Below, in pieces: positions 46,989 through 55,334 of a stretch of 64,000 nt of DNA (within the stretch, counting starts at the first letter, position 1; each line of letters opens with the position of its first letter). Position numbers and translations under genes: made by a program. The notes beneath the pieces were generated by a model. That model was not told the origin of the DNA. It saw only the letters and a list, made by a program, of their open reading frames with translations, and did no database searches. Source of the stretch: Rhodovastum sp963804495. Lineage in GTDB: Bacteria; Pseudomonadota; Alphaproteobacteria; Acetobacterales; Acetobacteraceae. The stretch is taken from NCBI GenBank assembly GCA_963804495.1, contig CAWDQN010000014.1:73827-137826 (forward strand), given 5' to 3'.

Positions 46989-47830
46989 CCCTGATCGCGT
47001 TCATCGGCAATGTGTTCTCGCCTTACTACGCCTGGGCGCGGCGACGCGGCGCCGGCGATCCGTTGCAGCATTGTGCCTTGAACGTTGCGCTGTACGGCGC
47101 GGGCGGCAAGCGCTGGACGCTGACCGAGCGCAATGGCCGCGCGCTGCAGCGCAGCCGCACCCGCCTCGGCATCGGACCAAGCGCGATGACCTGGGACGGC
47201 ACGGCGCTGACCGTGCACATCGATGAGTTCACAGCCCCCTTCCCGTCGCGCCTGCGCGGCACGGTGCGCGTGCAGCCAACTTCCCTGCCGGGTCGCAGCT
47301 TCGCGCTGGATGCCGCCGGGCGGCATATCTGGACGCCGATTTCTCCCTGCGCACGCGTCGAGGTGGTACTTGAACGCCCGGTGCTGCGGTGGAGCGGCGC
47401 GGGGTATTTCGACGCCAACGCGGGCAGCGAGCCGCTGGAGGCCGGATTCCGCAGTTGGGACTGGTCGCGCGCCGCGCTGCGCCACGGCACGGCGGTACTG
47501 TACGACGCGGTGCGCCAGGATGGCAGCACGCGGCTGCTGGCCCTGCGCTTCGACCCCGACGGAGGCGTGCAGACCTTCGAGCCGCCGCCCCCGGTCAGGC
47601 TGCCGGCAACAACATGGCGGGTCGCCCGCGGCACCCGCGCCGACACGGGCCACGGCGCGGCCGTGGTGGAAACGCTGGAGGACACGCCTTTCTACGCCCG
47701 CTCGCTGCTGCGGACACACCTGTTGGGCGAGGGCGCCACCGCCGTGCATGAAAGCCTGTCGCTGGACCGGTTTCGCACACCGTGGGTGCAGGCGCTGCTG
47801 CCGTTTCGGATGCCGCGGGCTTGGGGGTGA
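46907..47830 (+). CDS. crtC: carotenoid 1,2-hydratase CrtC (start unresolved)
   Basis: About 300 residues of CrtC similarity: FDQPVPPGGYAWWYVDALSD, LIAFIGNVFSPYYAWARRRG, ALRWSG-type core (VLRWSGAGYFDANAGSEPLE) and HESLSLDRFRTPWVQALLPF at the end. It adds water to the end group of acyclic carotenoids. Similarity begins inside crtD at 46907, but there is no ATG, GTG or TTG in frame nearby. The next usable codon is CTG at 46991, which gives the shorter N-terminus (IAFIG) seen in some species, three bases after the crtD stop. So it either uses CTG or is affected by an indel. Confidence 0.85.
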   Translation, partial: AFDQPVPPGGYAWWYVDALSDDGQHGLTLIAFIGNVFSPYYAWARRRGAGDPLQHCALNVALYGAGGKRWTLTERNGRALQRSRTRLGIGPSAMTWDGTALTVHIDEFTAPFPSRLRGTVRVQPTSLPGRSFALDAAGRHIWTPISPCARVEVVLERPVLRWSGAGYFDANAGSEPLEAGFRSWDWSRAALRHGTAVLYDAVRQDGSTRLLALRFDPDGGVQTFEPPPPVRLPATTWRVARGTRADTGHGAAVVETLEDTPFYARSLLRTHLLGEGATAVHESLSLDRFRTPWVQALLPFRMPRAWG

Positions 47831-47833
47831 GCC

Positions 47834-48027
47834 GGGGCGTGAAGGGAGGCCAGGGGCTCCGCCCCTGGACCCCGCCAAGGGCCGAGAGGCCCTTGGAACC
47901 CATTGCTTTTTAGCAGTTGTTAGGAGAAGGGGTGAGGAGATGTCACAAACCTCTCCTCACCCCTTCCCCTAACAACTGCTTAAAGTAGCGGGGTCCAGGG
48001 CAGAGCCCTGGCCTTCCGTCACGCCCC
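47834..48027. repeat. nested inverted repeat at the crtC/ferredoxin junction
   Basis: Outer arms GGGGCGTGAAGGGAGGCCAG (47834 on) and, reverse-complemented, GGGGCGTGACGGAAGGCCAG (ending 48027) continue into CCAGGGGCTCCGCCCCTGG and CCAGGGCAGAGCCCTGG. Inside lie AAGGGCCGAGAGGCCCTT and a locus-specific 28-bp stem (47913-47940 with 47952-47979, one mismatch). The right arm contains the ferredoxin stop codon. The structure probably terminates transcription from both sides. Confidence 0.8.
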
Positions 48028-48387
48028 ACCAGGCTCCCCGGTAAAGTGGATCACCACCTCCTCATCCCTGGCCACGAACTGGCAGGCCAGGCGGAACGGC
48101 GGCGGCACATCGCGCACCTCGGCGTCCTCGATTTCCGCCTCGGTGATCTTGCCCAGCGACTTCAGCGTCGCCTTCTCCTTCTCGGTCAGCGACACGCCCA
48201 TCTTCGGCTTGCCTTCGACATATTCGACCCGGATCAGGCACGAGCCGCATTCACCGTTGCGGCAATCGTGCGGGATTTTCACACCGTTCTTCTCGGCAAC
48301 CACCAGGATGGTGTGGGTGTCGCCGGCGGTGGCGTAGGCGCGCACGTCGCGATGCAGGGTGGGCGACGAAAACGCAACGATGGGCAT
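48019..48387 (-). CDS. nif-type [2Fe-2S] ferredoxin
   Basis: A 122-residue plant-type ferredoxin. Cluster ligands are in HDCRNGECGSCLIRV (Cx4Cx2C) and RLACQF. The pattern AYATAGDTHTILVVAEKNGV, KPKMGVSLTEKEK and LGKITEAEIEDAEV is that of the [2Fe-2S] ferredoxins linked to nif clusters. No nif gene is present here. Given its place in the photosynthesis cluster, it may reduce the nitrogenase-like BchX, or the AcsF cyclase. The start at 48387 follows a CAGGAGAGCAGG site. Confidence 0.85.
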   Translation of the reverse strand: MPIVAFSSPTLHRDVRAYATAGDTHTILVVAEKNGVKIPHDCRNGECGSCLIRVEYVEGKPKMGVSLTEKEKATLKSLGKITEAEIEDAEVRDVPPPFRLACQFVARDEEVVIHFTGEPGGA

Positions 48388-48533
48388 GCCTGCTCTCCTG
48401 GTGCTGGTGTGGTGCGCTATGCACCCAAAAAGGCCCGTGCCCACGGGCAGCCGGCCGTTTTGTCCGTATCGGAACTATTTCGTGTGGATGAGGATCGCGC
48501 GCGTTGATCCAGATCAACGCCGCGGTGGCCGGG

Positions 48534-49154
48534 TTACCGCTGCCAGCGTATCTCGAACACGCAGGCAGGCGCGCCGGTGGCCTGGCATTGTGTCTCGACC
48601 ACCGTCGCACGGCGGCTGACCAGGGTGCGGTAAAGGTGCTCGAAAGTGGCGGCGTAGTAGTCGCAGACTGGTCCCTGCGCGGCCAGGCCGCGGCAAAGCG
48701 GGCAGCCGGTGAAGGTCAGACGCACCGGGATGCCGGCGTCGGCATGAAAATGGCTGCTGCCGGCGAAGGTCCAGGCGTGGCCGCCGATGGAGCGCAGCAG
48801 CACCAAGCTCGCGAGCCCCGGCGGCAACAGCCGCAGCACGAACTGGGCGGCACGGGGAATGCGGTTGGCCAGCAAATAGTCGGCGGTGCGTACCCCCGCC
48901 TCGCGCGCCACCGACCGCGCCTGCGCCGCCCCCAGCGCCGGTCGCAAGCGCTGGTGCAAGGCAATGACCTCCCGCTCGTCCACCATCTGGCCGGGCAACG
49001 TCTGCAGGTAGTGCGCCACCCCGGCGCTGCCGAAGATTTCCCGCGTCGTCGCCTCGCCGAGTTGCGCACGCAGCGCCTCGGCGACGCGGATGATGGCGTT
49101 GGGACCGATCCGCGCCGGCCCCGCATCCTGGGCCGGCGCGTGGGCGGTGGTCAC
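48534..49154 (-). CDS. bchJ: BchJ, V4R-domain protein of bacteriochlorophyll synthesis
   Basis: 206 residues with a V4R domain in the second half (TFTGCPLCRGL, VCDYYAATFEHLYRTLVSRR, ETQCQATGAPACVFEI). BchJ was first called the 8-vinyl reductase; later work assigns that reaction to BciA/BciB or BchXYZ and suggests BchJ helps porphyrin flow. It follows bchE by about 15 bases and is co-transcribed with it. Confidence 0.88.
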   Translation of the reverse strand: MTTAHAPAQDAGPARIGPNAIIRVAEALRAQLGEATTREIFGSAGVAHYLQTLPGQMVDEREVIALHQRLRPALGAAQARSVAREAGVRTADYLLANRIPRAAQFVLRLLPPGLASLVLLRSIGGHAWTFAGSSHFHADAGIPVRLTFTGCPLCRGLAAQGPVCDYYAATFEHLYRTLVSRRATVVETQCQATGAPACVFEIRWQR

Positions 49155-49170
49155 GTCGTTGCTTTCCGCC

Positions 49171-50968
49171 TCAGCGCGGCGGCGCCGCGACGGCTTTGTC
49201 AGGCACTTTCGGATGGGTAGGCGCCGATGCCACTGGCACGGCCACTCCCGCGTCTTCGTCGTACTGCAGGTGGTTCGGCGCGCCGCAGGCAGTCACCACG
49301 GCGTCTTCGTCGTAGTGCAAATCGTTCGGTGCGCCGCAGGCCGAGATGGTTTCGGACTTGCCGCGTCCCTCCGGCAACTGCAGGTACTGGCTGTCGTTCG
49401 TCGGCGAGCACTTGCCGATGACCGCCGGTGTGCCGGTGAAGTTGATGTCGGCATTCAGATCGGGCCGGTTGCGCTTGACCGCCTGGATCTGCTCGGCGGT
49501 CAGCACCTTGCTCTGATCGAAGCCGAGTTCCCACTCCGACGACATGCCGTTGAACTTCAGGCGCTCGAGATCGTAGAATTTCTTCTCCCACGTCGTCTTC
49601 GCGAACGCCTTCAGGCAGCCGAGCATGTATTTCCGCTTCCACTTGTCGCGGATCCACGGGTAGCCAAACAAGGTCTTGCGCAGGTAGAAGCGTGCATAGT
49701 TCTTCATCACCCCCTTGAGCACCTGCTCGCGGGTCATGGCGTCCGGCTTCATGATGGGCGTGACGAAATTGTATTTCGAGTAGTCGCGGACCTCGACCTT
49801 GTCGCCCAAATCCTCGAACAGCTCGGCAAACGGCCACGGCGTGTAGCAGTTCCAGTTGACCATGTCGGCTTTCCAGTCGAGGCCGAGCCGGTAGGTTTCC
49901 TCGATGGTCTCCGGGGTCTCGTTCTCCAGCCCCATAATGAATTGCACTTCGGCGACCATGCCGGCGTCGCGCAACAGCTTCACCGCCAGCTTATTCTGCT
50001 CGATGGTGGTTTCCTTGCGGAACAGGTCGAGCTTCATCTGCGCCGCCGCCTCGGTACCGAGCGACACATGCACCAGGCCGGCCTTGCGGAACATCGGCAG
50101 CAATTCGCGGTCGCGCAGGATGTCGGTGACGCGGGTGTTGATGCCCCAGTGCACCGGCAGGTTACGGGCGATCAGCTCCTCGCAGAGCCGGATGAATTTC
50201 TTGCGGTTGATCGTCGGTTCCTCGTCGGCGAGGATGAAGAAACCGACCTTGTGGTCGCGCACCAGCATCTCGACTTCGTCGACGAATTTCTTTGGATCGC
50301 GGGTACGGTACCTGGCGCCAGAACTTCCACTGCGAGCAAAACCGGCAGGTGAACGGGCAGCCGCGGGCGAAGTTCGGCACCGCCACCCGGCAGTTCAGCG
50401 GGGTATAGATATATTTGTCCCACTCCAGCAACGACCAGTCCGGCGTCAGGCTGTCGAGGTCCTTGATGACAGGATGCGCGGGCGTGGCGACCAATTGGCC
50501 ATCGTCCAGGAAGGCCAGCCCCTTGATCTCGCGCCGCTTTTCCAGATGGGTGCCATCCTGGATGGCGCGCATCAGGTTGACGGTGATCTCCTCGCCCTCG
50601 CCGCGCACGATGTAGTCGATCCAGGGCGCCTCGCTGAGCACCTGCGCATACATGAAGGTGGGATGGATGCCGCCGAGGATGGTAATGGCGTTCGGCGCCG
50701 CTTCCCGAGCAATCTTCAGGGTGGTCTGCGCCTGATAGATCATCGGCGTGATGGCGGTGGCCATCACCACATCGGGGTTCAGCGCCCGGATCATCTCGGC
50801 GAGCTTGTCGTCCGGGATGTAGTTGGTCATCGCATCGACGAAGCGGATGTTGGTGATGCCCGCCGTCTTCAGCGCGCCACCGACATAAGCCACCCAGCCC
50901 GGCGGCCAGTTCCCGGCAATCTCGGCGCCGCCGGAATGGTAGTTGGGCTGGATCATCATCACGCGCAT
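49171..50968 (-). pseudogene. bchE: anaerobic Mg-protoporphyrin monomethyl ester cyclase BchE, frameshifted
   Basis: Two overlapping frames together make one BchE of about 598 residues. The N-terminal frame (50968 on) has the cobalamin-type domain and the radical SAM triad ARGCPFTCRFCSQWKFWR. The frame must change near 50311, where one extra G follows CAG. The downstream frame then reads YRTRDPKKFVDEVEMLVRDH and FFILADEEPTINRKKFIRLC to the end. BchE closes ring E without oxygen. The C-terminal tail carries two copies of an ACGAPN-x-LxYDEDA unit (about residues 535-570). Unless this is a sequencing error, or is bypassed, the enzyme is lost. Nothing else in the gene is damaged. Confidence 0.85.
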
Positions 50969-51147
50969 GGGCGACCTCCCACCAGATCCTGCTGGTTCTT
51001 GGAAAAATATCGACTGCGCAACTCAGTCGCCTTGATGTAAGTCAAGTCTGCCGAGCCCGCGCGTTGGTGCCTGCGGAACAATCCAGACAGGCTGAGGATT
51101 GTTGGCGACGGTGCCGCTCTGAACGCCGGACACTGGCCAGGGGAACA

Positions 51148-51522
51148 TCAGTCCTGCCTGGCCGGCAGCGCCGCCGGCACCACGTCGCGGTAGCGCGTGG
51201 TGATGCTGAACCACACGCCATAGGCCAGCAGCAGGAACAGGAACCCGCCCACGTCGAGCGGTGACAGCAACGAGTTCTCGCCCAGGCCCACACTGAAGCT
51301 GACGGCCCAGAGCGCGGCGAACACCAGCCCGGAGTAGATGACCGGGCGGGCGATCGCCCAGGTCAAGGCGAATTTCTGGCTGGTGCCGATGTCGAGTTGC
51401 AAGCCCTGGGCGCGCGCTTCGCGGCGGGCCGCCCGCGCCCGGTTGCGGCGTTGCAACGCAGTGGCGAACATCCACGCGCCGATGGCGAACAAGAGCAGAC
51501 CTAGCCAGTTCCTGATCGGCAT
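51148..51522 (-). CDS. small membrane protein inside the photosynthesis cluster
   Basis: 124 residues from the ATG at 51522, which follows AGAGGGGG by a normal spacing. Three hydrophobic segments are seen: NWLGLLLFAIGAWMFATALQ, ARPVIYSGLVFAALWAVSFS and VGGFLFLLLAYGVWFSI. A basic loop (RRNRARAARREARA) lies after the first. No family is recognised. It lies between bchE and crtB on the same strand, so it may be an assembly or pigment-traffic factor, but that is only position. Confidence 0.65.
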   Translation of the reverse strand: MPIRNWLGLLLFAIGAWMFATALQRRNRARAARREARAQGLQLDIGTSQKFALTWAIARPVIYSGLVFAALWAVSFSVGLGENSLLSPLDVGGFLFLLLAYGVWFSITTRYRDVVPAALPARQD

Positions 51523-51576
51523 TGCCACCCCCTCTTGGATCGACGACCCGGATCGCTTGTCGTTTGATGCCCCAAT

Positions 51577-52722
51577 TCACCCGGCCGCGCGGGCGCGCAT
51601 GTCAGGATCGGACCATTCGGCGGACGGCACGACGGCCACGGCCGGCTGGCGGCGCTGCATGCTTTCCATGCGCTCAAGCTGCTCCAGCTTGGCGAACAGT
51701 TGTACCACCCAACCCACCTGCTGCGTAAAGGTCAGGTCGGTGACCGAAGGTGCAGCGGCCAGCTTCACGCGATGGCGCGCCGGATGCGCAACCACGGCAT
51801 CGATCAGGAAGCGCGCCTCCGGCAGCGTCGGCGTGGCGTCCTGGCGCACCGGAATGACCGGCGCCGCAAGCGCGCGCGCCAGCAGGCGCGCCTTGCGCTG
51901 CGCCGACACCACGGCGCGCCGCGACACCGAATCATATCCCGCGCGCGCGACCTCACGGCCAATTTCAGCATAGAGGTAACGTGCCGCCCAGATGCCCGGC
52001 TGACAGGCGAGCGGCAGCCGGGCGATGCCGGCACCGGCGCGCGCATACAGCGCGTCGGCCTCGCGCAGCAGGCGCTTGACGACTTCGGCCAGCGCCCCGT
52101 TGAATACCGGATTGGCCAGCCAGGCATCCGGATCGAGGCCGGCCTCGCGCATCCAGTCGCGCGGCAGATACAGTCTGCCGTTGCGCGCATCCTCACCCAC
52201 GTCGCGGGCGATGTTGGAAAGCTGCATGGCGATGCCGAGATCGCAGGCGCGTGACACCACCGCGGGATTCCGCTCGCCCATCAGCAGCGTCATCATCACC
52301 CCGACCGTGCCGGCAACGCGCGCCGAATAGGCATGCACGCCGGCAAGGTCGTCGTACCGCCGCCCCTCGGCATCCCAGGCGAAGCCTTCCAGCAGCGCCT
52401 CCGGCACGGCGCGGGGCACGGCGAAGCGCGCCACCACGTCGGCCAGCGCCCGGTCTGCGGGAATGGCGGCCGGCCGCCCGTCGTAGACGCGCGCCAGGCG
52501 TTCGCGCAGCCGCTCGACCGCGTTGTCGTTGGCGCCGGCGAGGTCGACGGCGTCGTCGGCCACCCGGCAGAATGCATACAACGACACCGCCGGATCGCGC
52601 ACCGACTGCGGCAGCAGGAACGAGGCGACGAAGAATGACCGCGAGCCGCCACGCAACAATTCGCGGCATGCCTCGATATCCGCCTGCAACCCAGGCGATC
52701 GTTCAGCGGAGAGCAGCAGCAT
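51577..52722 (-). CDS. crtB: phytoene synthase CrtB
   Basis: 381 residues. The Asp-rich helices are LYAFCRVADDAVD and MQLSNIARDVGEDARNGRLY. It joins two GGPP into phytoene. The length is about 40 above the norm because of a C-terminal extension (QRRQPAVAVVPSAEWSD). It starts 20 bases inside the end of crtI, so the two are translationally coupled. Confidence 0.94.
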   Translation of the reverse strand: MLLLSAERSPGLQADIEACRELLRGGSRSFFVASFLLPQSVRDPAVSLYAFCRVADDAVDLAGANDNAVERLRERLARVYDGRPAAIPADRALADVVARFAVPRAVPEALLEGFAWDAEGRRYDDLAGVHAYSARVAGTVGVMMTLLMGERNPAVVSRACDLGIAMQLSNIARDVGEDARNGRLYLPRDWMREAGLDPDAWLANPVFNGALAEVVKRLLREADALYARAGAGIARLPLACQPGIWAARYLYAEIGREVARAGYDSVSRRAVVSAQRKARLLARALAAPVIPVRQDATPTLPEARFLIDAVVAHPARHRVKLAAAPSVTDLTFTQQVGWVVQLFAKLEQLERMESMQRRQPAVAVVPSAEWSDPDMRARAAG

Positions 52723-54241
52723 CCGGCACCACCATGTCGAGAACGCGGGCAGAGGAGATCACGCCGGGCACGCCCGCCCCCGGGTGGGTGCCGGCGCCGA
52801 CCAGGAACAGCCGCTCGATGTCCTCGCTGCGGTTGTGCGGCCGAAACCAGGCACTTTGCAGTAGCACCGGCTCCAGCCCGAACCCGGCACCCTTGTAGGA
52901 CAGCAGCCGGTCCTGGAAGTCGCGCGGCGTGGTGACGCGCGAGGTGACCACCTGCGCCTGCAGGTCGGGCAGCACGGTCCGCTCGAGGAAGCGCGCGATC
53001 GCCTGCCGGTACGGCTCGGCCTGCCGCGCCCAGTCGACGCCGGCATCCATGTGCGGCACCGGCGACAGCGCGTAGAAAGTATCGCAGCCAGGCGGCGCCA
53101 GCGACGGATCGGTTGCCGTGGGGCGATGGAGGTAGACGCTGAAATCCTCGGCCAGTTTCTTGCGATCGAAGATGTCGCGAAGAAGCTCCTTGTAGCGCGG
53201 GCCGAACAGGATGGTGTGCTGGACCACGTCGGGATACTGGCGGCGTGTGCCGAAATACCAGACGAACAGACCGCTGGAGTAGCGCGCCCGCTTCAGCCTG
53301 CGGTCGGTCCAGCGCCGCCGCGCCGAGGGCGGCAGCAGGCGCAGATAGGTGGCCGCGGAATCGGCGTTGGAGACCACAATGTCGGCTGCGATCTGCTCGC
53401 CATTCGCCAGCCGCACGCCGGTCGCTCGCCGCCCTTGCAGGGTGATCTCGGCAACCTCGGCGTTGCAGCGTACGACGTTGCCCTGCCCTTCGATCAGCTT
53501 TACCAGCCCGGCCACGAGCGCACCGGTGCCGCCCATGGGGAAATGCACGCCCCAACGTTGCTGGATCGCCTCGATCATGCCGTAGATCGAAGCGACCCGC
53601 AGCGGGTTGCCGCCGATCAACAGCGGATGGAAGCTGAAGGCGATGCGTAGCCGCGGATCGCGGAAATGCGCCGACACGATCGAGTAGACGCTACGCCAAG
53701 CTTGCACCTTCAGCAGGTCGGGCGCCACCCGTACCATGTCCATGAACGAACCGAACGGAACATGGCCCAGTTCCTCGAAGCCGAGGCGGCAAAGCTTCAT
53801 GCTCAGCGCCATGAAGCGCTCGTAGCCCTCGACATCGCCGGGCGACAGCCGCGCCACCCCCTCGCGCACGCGCGCCGGATCGCCCGAGATGTCGAGCAGG
53901 CTGCCATCGTCGAAACGCAGCCGGTAATATGGGTCCATCCGCCGCAAGTCGATGTCATCGGCCAGCCGCCGTCCGGCGAGTTGCCAGAGGTCCTCCAGCA
54001 GATGCGGCACGGTGATGATGGTCGGACCGGCATCGAAGGTGAAACCGTCCTGCCGGTGCACGTAAGCCCGCCCGCCCGGTGCATCGAGCCGTTCCAGCAC
54101 GGTCACGCGGTAGCCGCGCGCGCCCAACCGCACGGCGGCGGCAAGCCCGCCAAACCCGCTGCCGATGACCACGGCGTGGGGGGAATCCTGCACGGGAGCC
54201 CCGTCGCTGGCGGGGAGCGTGGCCTGTGTTACATCGAGCAT
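52703..54241 (-). CDS. crtI: phytoene desaturase CrtI
   Basis: 512 residues. FAD-binding VVIGSGFGGLAAAVRLGARG is followed by VLERLDAPGGRA and FTFDAGPTIITVPH. The C-terminal LFLVGAGTHPGAGVPGVISS is typical. The ATG at 54241 is chosen over an upstream frame because it gives a normal short lead before the FAD motif. A perfect PpsR/CrtJ consensus site lies 12 bases upstream of it. Confidence 0.95.
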   Translation of the reverse strand: MLDVTQATLPASDGAPVQDSPHAVVIGSGFGGLAAAVRLGARGYRVTVLERLDAPGGRAYVHRQDGFTFDAGPTIITVPHLLEDLWQLAGRRLADDIDLRRMDPYYRLRFDDGSLLDISGDPARVREGVARLSPGDVEGYERFMALSMKLCRLGFEELGHVPFGSFMDMVRVAPDLLKVQAWRSVYSIVSAHFRDPRLRIAFSFHPLLIGGNPLRVASIYGMIEAIQQRWGVHFPMGGTGALVAGLVKLIEGQGNVVRCNAEVAEITLQGRRATGVRLANGEQIAADIVVSNADSAATYLRLLPPSARRRWTDRRLKRARYSSGLFVWYFGTRRQYPDVVQHTILFGPRYKELLRDIFDRKKLAEDFSVYLHRPTATDPSLAPPGCDTFYALSPVPHMDAGVDWARQAEPYRQAIARFLERTVLPDLQAQVVTSRVTTPRDFQDRLLSYKGAGFGLEPVLLQSAWFRPHNRSEDIERLFLVGAGTHPGAGVPGVISSARVLDMVVPDAAALR

Positions 54242-54252
54242 TGCAGCATAAC

Positions 54253-54270
54253 TGTAAGCACAACTTGACA
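54253..54270 (-). promoter_or_regulatory. PpsR/CrtJ-type operator upstream of crtI
   Basis: TGT-AAGCACAACTTG-ACA is an exact TGT-N12-ACA match at 54253-54270, directly before the crtI start. In purple bacteria such sites bind PpsR/CrtJ, which represses pigment genes under oxygen. No ppsR gene is in the window. Confidence 0.65.
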
Positions 54271-54383
54271 CTTTCTGCCAGGGGTGAAAGCGGCACGTCT
54301 GAAATTTGGGATAAGCTCAGCGCGCCGCGCGGATGACAAAGCGGCGGTGGATCACGCCATCCACGACCGGCCCCCGTTCGGCA

Positions 54384-55265
54384 TCACGCAGCCAGTTGCG
54401 CGCTGGCGAAGCCTTGGATCAGGGCGCCAATGCGGGCTGGTTGTTCCTCATGCGCCAGATGGCCGAGAGCGGGCAGTGACATCAGTTCCGATCCCGGGAC
54501 CAAAGCGTGCACCCGCGCGGAATCCGACGGCGGGATGGTGTGGTCGTTGCTGCCGGTGATCAGCAGCAGATGGGTGCGCAGCCGCGGCAGATCGCGTTGG
54601 AGCGGATGCAGATCCCAGTTGGCCATCATGGTCAGCGCCGCCCCCGCATGCGACGGGCAACGGGCCAGGCGCAGATACTGTTCCGTTCCGGCCGCGTCGA
54701 TACTGGAGCCGGTGCTGCGCAGCATGCGGGCAACCACCCGCCGGTCCGCCGCCTGCCAGGCGAACATGCGCCGGGTCAGCGGCAGCGACACCACCACCCG
54801 CGCGATCGGCGAGAAGATGTGGCCGGGCAGCCCGCGCAGCGGCAGCAGCGCCCCGTTCAGGCTGACCAGCGCGCGCGGCGCGATGGCGCCGTCAAGGCAC
54901 ATGCGCGCCAAAATGGCGGCGCCGGCGGAGTGCCCGACCGCCACGTCGGGACGGGCGCCGAGGCTGCGCAGCAATTCGCCCAGCGACCAGGCCATGCCTG
55001 GCAGCGATAGTTGCGCGGCGGCCGGCATGTCGGTGAACCCATGACCCGGAAGATCGGGCGCGATCACGGTGAAGTCGCGCGCCAGCAGCGGCAACAGGTC
55101 GCGCCAGGAATGCGTGGCGGCGCCGGTGCCGTGCACCAGAAACAGAACTGGCCCGGTGCCGGCCTGCTGCACATGCCAGCGGATGCCCCCCGCCTTGACG
55201 AAGCGGCTCGCCTCGCGGTTCGGCCAGTCCCGTCCCTCACGCTCCCAAACCGGCCTTTCGCTCAT
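54384..55265 (-). CDS. bchO: alpha/beta hydrolase BchO
   Basis: 293 residues of an alpha/beta hydrolase. The oxyanion segment is LFLVHGTGAATHSW, the nucleophile elbow is VAVGHSAGAAILA, and the His is in LPALGHLAHEEQP. BchO is always next to bchD and bchI but its substrate is not settled. The place here, 70 bases after bchD, is the usual one. Confidence 0.92.
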   Translation of the reverse strand: MSERPVWEREGRDWPNREASRFVKAGGIRWHVQQAGTGPVLFLVHGTGAATHSWRDLLPLLARDFTVIAPDLPGHGFTDMPAAAQLSLPGMAWSLGELLRSLGARPDVAVGHSAGAAILARMCLDGAIAPRALVSLNGALLPLRGLPGHIFSPIARVVVSLPLTRRMFAWQAADRRVVARMLRSTGSSIDAAGTEQYLRLARCPSHAGAALTMMANWDLHPLQRDLPRLRTHLLLITGSNDHTIPPSDSARVHALVPGSELMSLPALGHLAHEEQPARIGALIQGFASAQLAA

Positions 55266-55334
55266 GTCGCCGCCAACTCCGCACCGGTTGAACGCCCGTC
55301 CGCGGCTCCGCCGCGCCGCCGTTCAGCTTGGTGT

